Both the position numbers and the translations under genes were made by a program. The notes under the pieces were generated by a model. That model saw only the letters and a list, made by a program, of their open reading frames with translations, made no database searches and was not told where the DNA came from. Below, one piece after another: positions 55,672-64,000 of a stretch of 64,000 bases of DNA. Position 1 is the stretch's first letter, and the number at the start of each line of letters is the position of its first letter. Source of the DNA: Tethya wilhelma (taxonomy: Eukaryota > Porifera > Demospongiae > Tethyida > Tethyidae); contig CAXIPT010000001.1 of the NCBI GenBank assembly GCA_964030475.1, forward strand, positions 19,147,043 through 19,211,042. The letters run 5' to 3'.

Positions 55672-58600
55672 CTTCTCAACAAGACTCCAGTCCACTCCAA
55701 ATCATCTCTGTGGAAAGCAACCAGCCCTTTCCCAACCCTGAGTCCATTGTAGTTGGTTCAGCTAGTGATGTTCTAGTTGAAGTGATGTGCACCACCAACA
55801 GCTCCTCTGGGACCACAAGATGGAGATATGCTGAGAGTGGGGCTCCAGTGAGTGATGGGCTGAAGGCATTTGGAGTCACTCAAGGCAATGGTCTTCTGAG
55901 AATTGTTCCAGTGGAGAGTCTGAACACTGCCAGCACCTTTCAGTGTGTGGATGAGGAGACTGGAGCAGTGCTGGATGTGAATTTCATACTAGGTGGGTAA
56001 ATGCATACATGAAAATTTCACAAAATTAATATTAGTCGTCTTATCTTTACAAAGAATCACAAACCTATAGGAACCCACCGGGAGTGAGATACGTAGATAA
56101 GATTACTTAATTATTGTCAAGATATTAAATTTTTACACGATCGCACACACATACAGTGGATAGTCTCTTCTTCACTAAGATAGTCAATCGTGGATATTAC
56201 AACAGCTCTGATCTGAGGGAGGTGTGTCCAGTCCCTGACATACCAGCTGCCTCAGTCTCTGTTGAGAGTGGGGAAGGATTCTCATATTGTCAAGTTGAAA
56301 CTGAAAGAGGAACATTTCGTAGCCGCAGTGTCAAATTACTACCAGGTGAGCACTAACTATATGTAAATTGTGAGTTGATATTCAATTCGATTATATTAAT
56401 TTCACCTGTTTTATTTCAGATCCATCATTTAGCTACGAGCCTCAAAATATCAGTGNCACACACACACACCTTCACACCTTCACATGCTCACACCCTCACA
56501 CCCTCACAGCTGACAGTCTCTTCTTCACTGAGCCTGTTCCTCTTGAGGTCTACAAGAGCTCTGATCTGAGGGAGGTGTGTCCAGTCCCTGACATACCAGC
56601 TGCCTCAGTCTCTGTTGAGAGTGGGGAAGGATTCTCATACTGTCAAGTTGAAACTGAAAGAGGAACATTTCGTAGCCGCAGTGTCAACTTACTACCAGGT
56701 GAGTCATGCATGTGATGTAAAAAGGATTATTTGTATATTGAAGAAACAAGAGATATGAAACTAATGTTTCATTTCAGATCCCTCATTTCTCTATGAACCT
56801 CAAAACATCACTGCCTCTCCCATCAATGGTGTGACTTCAGCAGCCTTCTCCTGTTCAGTCTCCCCCACCCTCAACCTCATGGGCATAGAATGGAGGTTTG
56901 AAATGATGATGTTTGGCTCAGGGTCTGGATCTAGTGACTCTGGGTCAATGCTTGTTCCTGGGAATGGGATTTTGATCACTGATGCATTCACTGGAGTTAC
57001 TATAGTATCAGGATTATCAAATCCTGGTACCAGTATTCTGGTATTGGACTCTGTTGGGAATCAACATGAAGGGTTCTACACTTGTGAGGCTAGATACAGA
57101 GATGGAACTGTGTTGATTAGCTCTCCAGCTACCTTGGAGTTCAGAGGTAAGTCTTACATGCTTTTTGTGAATCTTTTCATATCATTGTGTAAACTTGTTA
57201 TTATGACATTGTGTATGTAGGAAGCATCTCTCTTGGCCCGGGTAGTGATGACATCATCATTCTGCCTCCCCCTGAGCAGCTGGTGGTCACTGAGGGGGAC
57301 CCAGTGACTGTCCCCTGTGTCGGGTCAAACCAAGCCATGTCCTCATTCACTGGACCCAGCTCACTATCGACTGTCAGTCAATTCTCTCTTGACATTCCCT
57401 CCATCTCCACCTCCCAGGGCGGGCAGTACATGTGTCAGGTTGGAGGGACAGCAGCAACGTTCACCATCACTGTGGAACCACAAGGTATGACATTAATCAC
57501 TTTGCAGTTTAAAAACCTACATTTTTGCACATCTTAATAAGCTGTTTTTTGGTCATTAATTTTTGGATAATAATAATTCTTTTGATTATATTAATGGCCC
57601 TCGATTACTTTGGTCTTAATAATTGTCACAATATTAATACAGGTGCATCTGTAACCTCGGTTAATCTGTTTTCTTCTCTAAGCGGTTTGTTGCAGCGGTG
57701 TATCTCTTCTCCACAACGCCAGTGGCTCATAAATGGAGTCTTTGAAACAACTGATATAACTATTACACCATCACTACCTGGTTTCTATCAGTGTGTTGGT
57801 TTTGTGACAACTGACCAGCCAGAGACAGCCAACACAGGAGATCCAGGAACCATCACATACTTCTTTATACCCTGTAAGCCACACAGTACCATAATGTTGT
57901 AGCTATATGCACTCTCATAATTATAATAGCAATATTATAATATTATCACAATAATGCAAGATTTGTGGTGTATATATAGTTCAACTTACAGTATATTTTA
58001 TCTTTTGAGATTGATATTCAAATCCTCACTTGTTTGCAGTCATAACCAACCTCTCCATCTCTCCTCCATCTACCACCATCACTCTGGACCTTGATAGTCC
58101 TACCATGATAGAGCTGAACTGTTCCACAATGGCCAACCCTCTTCCACAACTACAATGGTTCATCAATGAACAACCTGTTGATGGTTGTCAGGCAGCCACT
58201 GGATTCATGGAGACAGCCTTCTCAATCCTTACCTTGAACATCTCTGAGCTGGCAGTGGGAGAGAACAACATCACTTGTAATGCCACTCAAGATGGTGAAG
58301 ACGGACTAGGACCTCTTAGTTACACTGCTACAGTCAATGTTGAAACCATCCTGAGGAGTCCTAAAGTTCAGCCTTCTTTTGTACGTGTCCAACAAACTGG
58401 AAATGAAGAAGAAACTGTGACATTAGTTTGTACAGTGGAGGCCAGTCCACAGATTCCTCTTGTTATTGAATGGGCTAGGAATGAAATGATGGGACAAGTG
58501 TTTGCTACACCAGCTGAGAGGGTTGGAGAAACTTTGACTTATAACTCTTCCCTTACACTGGTGATTGGTGACTTGATTCCACCATTAGAGACTTTCAGAT

Positions 58601-58733
58601 GTATCATTTCACAATTGCAAGATGGTGTTGTCATTAGGTCAATTTCAAACACTGCTTCAATCCAGATACAAAGTGAGTAAAAATGATATGACATTCAGTT
58701 CACACACGCACGCACGCACACACACACACACAT

Positions 58734-58775
<42 letters not shown>

Positions 58776-60083
58776 CTCAGTTGCACCCAACATAACGGTC
58801 CAACCGGAAGATGTGACTGCAGTCATAAATGAACAAGTTACCTTCACTTGTTCTGCTCGAGGCAACCCCACTCCTGGCATCTTTTGGGAGTCGGGCAGTG
58901 GTGTGGGGTTATCAGCCGGAAGTGATTTCATGATTGAGACAATAATTACTGGTGATACCAGATCCAGTTCACTGTCTTTCACTGTGACATCTGAAGAGGG
59001 TGGTGGCAGAGGCAATGGGTCAATGTTTAGATGTGTTGCGCTCAATGCTGCAAATCCTAGAGTGGAGAGTCGCCTTGCTGAGCTCACTGTTGCAGGTATA
59101 TTCGCGTGTAAACCACATCCCTACCTCTGTTTATCTACAATGTCATATTTTGTATAATTAATTTTATTCTTACTACAGGAGTACCAGGCAGTCCAGCACC
59201 AGTGTTAGTATCTGAAGTGAGCTCTCAAAATGCAACTGTATCATGGGTGGAGCCTTTCTCTCTCTTTGATATCACCCATTACCTCATCAGGGTGGTCCAA
59301 CTCTCATTCAATGACATGAGAGTGTTAAATGTCTCATCACTTTCTCTCCAGTTTGTTGTGTTTGGTCTCCAGCCCAACCGTCCCCACAGGGTGTATGTCA
59401 GTGCAGTGAACCGTATAGGGGAGGGAGAGGAGGCACCCAGTGACACCTTCACAACACTGGAAGATGGTAATACAGTAATTAAGAGAAGTAGTTTATCCTA
59501 ATTGTCATTTATAATGTCAAAATTCAAATTGTTTTTATTCAGTTGGTCCTGTGTTCTTAGACAAATGACTAAAATTCCTCTTTAAAATGACTCAACTGTT
59601 TGAATTGCTCTGTCAACACCTTTTCCCTCCACAGTACCAGGTGGCCCTCCTAGAAATATTAGAACAACCTCAACTGCTCTCTCCACTATTGATGTCTCGT
59701 GGGAGCCTCCAGAGGATGATCTACAGAATGGTGTAATCATCAGCTACTCCATACGATTTCAACTCCTAAATGATCTTGATGAAGGCCTTGAAATCAACTT
59801 AAATGGTATCAGAAGTCAATCAGTGACTCAGCTCGGTTTGGAATCAGGACTAACCTACCTTATATCAGTGGCTGCCAGTACTTCAGTGGGTCAAGGACCT
59901 TTCAGCATGAATGCTGTACAGACGGTTATATCAGTTCCCCCTCCCATATCCCTAGATGATGTTAGACAACCTAACAATGTGGCAACAACCACTACTATTC
60001 TCATCAGACTGCCCGCTATGAATACTGGGTAAGGATTGTGTGAGTGAGATAGACTATATCATTCTACTTTCTTGTTAAATCAA

Positions 60084-60119
<36 letters not shown>

Positions 60120-61018
60120 CTCAGCCATTACTGGGTGATAGCAATGAAAGTTGGCCAGCCTTTCAACCTCAATCAAAACCCGACTGAAGCCTTTCGTGAC
60201 AACAGCTCCTTCGTCTTCTACTCTTCTCCTCTCCCTGAGAACAGACCTTACATCGTGGCTGAGATTGCCTCCAGTAGTCTGCCAAGTTTATTTTTACTTG
60301 GAGATGAAGATGGCCTTAGTTCATTAAATGACTTCCCCTCTCTCTATTGCAATGGGCCATTGGAGGAGGGGACACAGTATGTTGTGTTTGTGTGGGGATT
60401 CTCACCAGCTGTACCTCAAATTCAGGAGAACTCATCCATTGGTATTCGGCAGTACACAGTTTTCTCTTCATCACAATTCTTATCTGTTTCTACTACTCTA
60501 GCACCTAGTATTGCTACGGTACATGTAACAACTATTGCTACCACGGTGTTTACTACAGTTTCATCAGCTGCAGCAGGTCAGTTTGCCAGGATAATGTTAC
60601 TCTGTATCAGTCCAATAATAAGTATGAATTGTGTATGTACTCTGGCAATTATTCTCACTTAATTATAGAGATACCAGTGACCATTATTGCTGGAGCAGTT
60701 GTTGCTGCAGTGATTCTAATACTTGTCTTCATCTTGGTAGTACTGATAGTAGCAGTAATTGTCAAGTTTAAGAAGAAAGACAAATCCGGCACTCAGACTC
60801 CTAAAGCTGCAACTTCTCGACATGACATAGAGATGGAGAGCAATCGGTCTTATTCCACAGTACAGAGAAACACACATAACACTCAGCCTGATAATAGTGT
60901 GTTTTACACAAACCCACTCCCAAATTCTCAGGATCAGCCGGTGACAGAGAGTCAGGAACATGAGTACGAATACATTCCAATCAATGCATTGAGCAAGCAC
61001 ATGCAATATAACAGCTAG
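55078..61018 (+). CDS. Ig/FN3 receptor with phosphatase-receptor ectodomain but no phosphatase
   Basis: Exons: 55078-55144, 55669-55992, 56157-56345, 56420-56457 (cut by an N), 56509-56698, 56778-57146, 57221-57484, 57643-57873, 58040-58672, 58781-59095, 59179-59466, 59635-60028, 60119-60576, 60669-61018. The product begins with a signal peptide (QVLFFSLFLAAW), followed by about eight Ig-like domains (Cys pairs such as FTCSARG...FRCVALN), two FN3 domains (VSWVEPFS; VSWEPPEDD), and a membrane-proximal region almost identical to that of the phosphatase at 10464-10655 (SSPLPE, YIVAEIAS, FVWGFSPAVP). A transmembrane helix (VVAAVILILVFILVVLIVAV) and a tail of about 75 residues follow, then a stop. 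The tail holds YTNP (Grb2-type YxN), YEYIPI and SYSTV but no PTP domain. It could act as a decoy, co-receptor or docking receptor. Exon 56420-56457 is incomplete because of the N. Confidence 0.88.
55626..55668. repeat. (CA)n forming the acceptor of receptor exon 2
   Basis: CA dinucleotides run directly into the CAG acceptor of exon 55669-55992. Confidence 0.95.
58703..58772. repeat. (CA)n before receptor exon 10
   Basis: A CA run with GC interruptions ends eight bases before the acceptor at 58780. Confidence 0.95.
60089..60118. repeat. (CA)n forming the acceptor of receptor exon 13
   Basis: CA dinucleotides run directly into the CAG acceptor of exon 60119-60576. Confidence 0.95.
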
Positions 61019-62572
61019 ATACATACAGTGACGTGAATTAAAGTTTTACCCATTAATTTTTCATAATACTTTTATTATAAGTATAGTAAAAATTTCATAA
61101 AAATTAACAGTGTAGGAATGGGCAGTGCGGTAAAAAGTAAGGAAACAAGGCATGTCGCAATTTCGGCACATATAGCCTAGGGCATCTATATATCAGTGTT
61201 TGCTCAGGTGCACATCTTAACATCTTTGTATCACACAATTTAAGACGGAGCCTCTCAGTACGTTTGAAGCTATCACTAGTACTTGACAGCAATTATAAAA
61301 CAGTTTAGAATGCTGTATATATTTATGATAATTATCGTGGTTAATATAATAATGTATGTATGAAGTATGGAAAGAGTTAAATTATTAATTGTACGTAGTT
61401 AGTGGGAGTTTGTTTGGGGTTAAGTATTTTGTATGCTAACATATTGTTGCCTGCTCAGAACAGCTGTAGGTTTGTCTTCTTGTGCTGTCGGTCATGACTT
61501 GTCTGGTAAACTTGCACTACTTTATCAGACCAGTGAGAGATTTCCCTGAGAAAAATTTTAGTTTTGTCAAACCTTTCACAGACGTTTTCACCTTTCCCTG
61601 TCGATCTAATTTAAGTCGTTCACGCTTTAAGTGTGTCTATGTATGTGTCAGTAAAGAGTTTGCCATGCATTAGTGTGGCATGCACGTGTGTGTGCTTAAG
61701 CTAAGTGCGTGTGAGTGTATTAGAATATATAGTAGCGCTTAAATAGCTGCTAAATAGTGTATAGTAACCTTTAAACCCCTCCCTGTTAATAGTATAATAG
61801 GTAGTCTTGCCACCTTAGCTCTGGTGGACTAGAATTTAGAAAAAAATTAATGTTTTCATAGTCACAAGAGAGCGTGTTGTTGCAACTGTCTGTGATGTAG
61901 TAAGAGATTAGACTGTTGATGTTAATACTTGCCTTCGTTCCATGTTTAGCTGTGAAGCTATTGTAAGTTTTTGTTGCTTCGCTCCTAAAATGGAAAACCT
62001 TTGGACTAGCTGGACTATTACACAATACTTGTCTGTATTGATAACTCAAAGTCAGTCTATTTATTCCTGACAGTGAAAAAATATACCACTGTTTAGTGTT
62101 CTTCCAATTGTTCTTTTGCTATGTGAGTATCACTGATGCTGTGAGGCTTCATCATGACTGAATATTTGTAAGAATTTGACCTACATTCCTTTTTTATTTA
62201 AATGATTCAAACCTCTACAGTAATAATATGTATTGTATGCTGGAATGTATACGAGATCAGCAGATGTTTGATGGTAAACAAGGTCTATAGGGACATGGTG
62301 GTTGATTCTTTAATGCTCATGATCGGTCACATGTACATTTGACATTCACGGATAAATATATGTACACAATACCTACATTATATGTACAGTATATTATACA
62401 ATATTGACACAAAATTGTTGGCAATAAAGTATTATAATAATATTATTCTTGTATAGTCTAGCTATACCATTGAATTAATCCTTGCAACACAAATGATTGA
62501 TATTAAGTATTACTTAAACACGTGCTTCACTAGTATCCTCACTCTTCAAACTCTCTGTCTGTTTTTCTTTCA
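61019..62572. other. 3' flank of the receptor and spacer
   Basis: It contains a foldback-repeat arm (61084-61170), AT-rich sequence and GCAATAAAGT near 62420. Nothing coding is supported. Confidence 0.6.
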
Positions 62573-63907
62573 GATCCATCATTTCTCTATGAGCCTCAAA
62601 ACATCACTGCCTCTCCCATCAATGGTGTGACTTCAGCAGCCTTCTCCTGTTCAGTCTCCCCCACCCTAAACCTCATGGGCATAGAATGGAGGTTTGAAAT
62701 GATGATGTTTGGCTCTGGGTCTGGATCTGGTGGTGTCTCAGGATCTACTACTTCAGGATCCAGCAACTCTGGAATAATGCCCGGTCCTTTAAATGGGATT
62801 CTGACCACTGATGAAGCCACAGGAGTGACTGTGGTATCAGGATTATCAGATCCTGGTACCAGTATTCTGGTATTGGACTCTGTTGGGAATCAACATGAAG
62901 GGTTCTACACTTGTGAGGCTAGATACAGAGATGGAACTATGTTGGTTAGCTCTCCAGCTACCTTGGAGTTTAGAGGCAAGTTTCTGACTAGCTGGCGATG
63001 AATATATGTAATAAAAGTTTAAATTCTCTATTGCCATGGTTATACAACCCAGTCATGAAATATACATGTATAGTAACACTTACCAATTTATCCCTCTTTG
63101 TTTTTTTTCACTATGCAATTTTATAGGGAGTATCTCTCTTGGTAACAATGACATCATCATTCTCCCTCCCCCTGAGCAGCTGGTGGTCACTGAGGGGGAC
63201 CCAGTGACTGTCCCCTGTGTCGGATCAAACCAAGCCATGTCCTCATTCACTGGACCCTCACAATTGACTGTCAGTCAATTCTCTCTTGACATTCCCTCCA
63301 TCTCAGCCTCCCAGGGTGGGCAGTACATGTGTCAGGTTGGAGGGACAGCAGCAACGTTCAGTATCACAGTAGAGCCACAAGGTATATAGGCCTTGATTTT
63401 TTCATGTAATGTGGATATGTTCAGCGGAGTAAAAAGATTGATTCTATATAAATTTGCATGTATTTAGTAGGCCTAACTTTAATAGAAAGCCTGCATGCAG
63501 AGCACCGAAAGCTAGTATCTAATAAGTGCAGTCTTAATACGTAATGTCAGCCCCCCTTTTGAAGTTCTGAGTCCTGCCTCATTTCATTGTTTAATTTTAC
63601 AGCCATGCTGCCCATTCCTACACTGCTGATTTAGCTACTACTTGTATCATGTAAAATTCTATGTTCAAAATATTGTACAGGTACTATGGTAACCAGTGTT
63701 AGAGTATTTCCTTCTGGAAGTTTGTTGAGGTGTATCTCTTCTCCACAACGACAGTGGCTCAGAAATGGTGTCTTTGAAACAACTGGAATAACTCTTCAAC
63801 CATCACTACCTGGTTTCTATCAGTGTGTTGGTCTTGTGGCAACTGACCAGCCAGAGACAGTCAACACAGGAGATTTGGGGACCATCAGATACTTCTTTGA
63901 ACCATGT
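62573..63907 (+). CDS. Partial Ig-receptor copy (three Ig exons), continues past the window end
   Basis: Exons 62573-62976, 63127-63381 and about 63681-63907 match exons 56778-57146, 57221-57484 and 57643-57873 of the preceding receptor with few changes. The first has an in-frame insertion of Gly/Ser/Thr-rich residues (SGSGGVSGSTTSGSS). Upstream there is no signal-peptide exon or earlier Ig exon, so this is either the remnant of a tandem duplicate or further exons used by read-through splicing. Cys pairs (AAFSCSV...YTCEARY) are intact and the frame is open, so it is recent. The next exon is beyond 64000. Confidence 0.75.
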
Positions 63908-64000
63908 AAGGCTTGTACACTGCAGTACCAGGCCATGCATGAAGCAGTTTCAGCATAAGTACGAGCTGGTACATACCTTTTATATAATAATTACTGAAGT

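Overview
The window looks like nuclear DNA of a sponge, most likely a demosponge. I infer this from gene content and style: many short introns, AT-rich sequence full of small inverted-repeat transposons and CA/GA microsatellites, and animal-type protein families that sponges expand (receptor tyrosine phosphatases with Ig/FN3 ectodomains, Src-like tyrosine kinases, ADAMTS proteases, a CYP4-clan P450). The species cannot be fixed from sequence alone. Four single N bases (10656, 22530, 43301, 56457) appear to mark joins with missing sequence; at least two cut through genes.

Layout. 1-2014 (minus): 5' part of an Ig-domain receptor. 2.0-4.9 kb: transposon-rich spacer. 4926-10655 (minus): receptor tyrosine phosphatase with an active-looking D1 and a D2 whose catalytic Cys is Asp; its ectodomain is cut at an N. 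10.7-12.1 kb: repeats and a broken duplicate of the next gene's 3' end. 12121-13680 (minus): a protein with propeller-like repeats and an aerolysin-like C-terminal part. 13.7-17.7 kb: at least four foldback or MITE elements. 17786-21955 (minus): ADAMTS protease lacking its N-terminal exons. 22973-30639 (minus): exosome nuclease EXOSC10/Rrp6, with a single-exon FEM1-like ankyrin gene (25922-27854, one frameshift) inside an intron. 30749-34099 (plus): CYP4-like P450, head to head with EXOSC10 across about 110 bp.

34339-54464 (minus) is the most distinctive part. It is a tandem array of genes for a two-kinase protein: an N-terminal TKL-like kinase, coiled-coil exons, then a Src-like tyrosine kinase. 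I call the units A, B, C, D, E and F from low to high coordinate. A, E and F are complete (746, 724 and 739 codons in my exon models, every exon phase 0). B is a rearranged pseudogene. D keeps only the TKL kinase and coils. C has lost the start of its TKL domain, but has the only fully canonical tyrosine kinase, followed by a roughly 600-residue EPEDLASR repeat tail. The first kinase keeps its catalytic motifs wherever it is complete, while the tyrosine kinase is altered in A, E and F.

55078-61018 (plus) is an intact-looking Ig/FN3 receptor sharing its ectodomain with the phosphatase at 4.9-10.7 kb, but ending in a short tyrosine-bearing tail with no phosphatase. 62573 to the window end holds a further copy of three of its Ig exons. 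The window therefore places expanding receptor phosphatase/Ig-receptor families on both sides of an expanding tyrosine-kinase family, which is suggestive of, but does not prove, a common signalling role.
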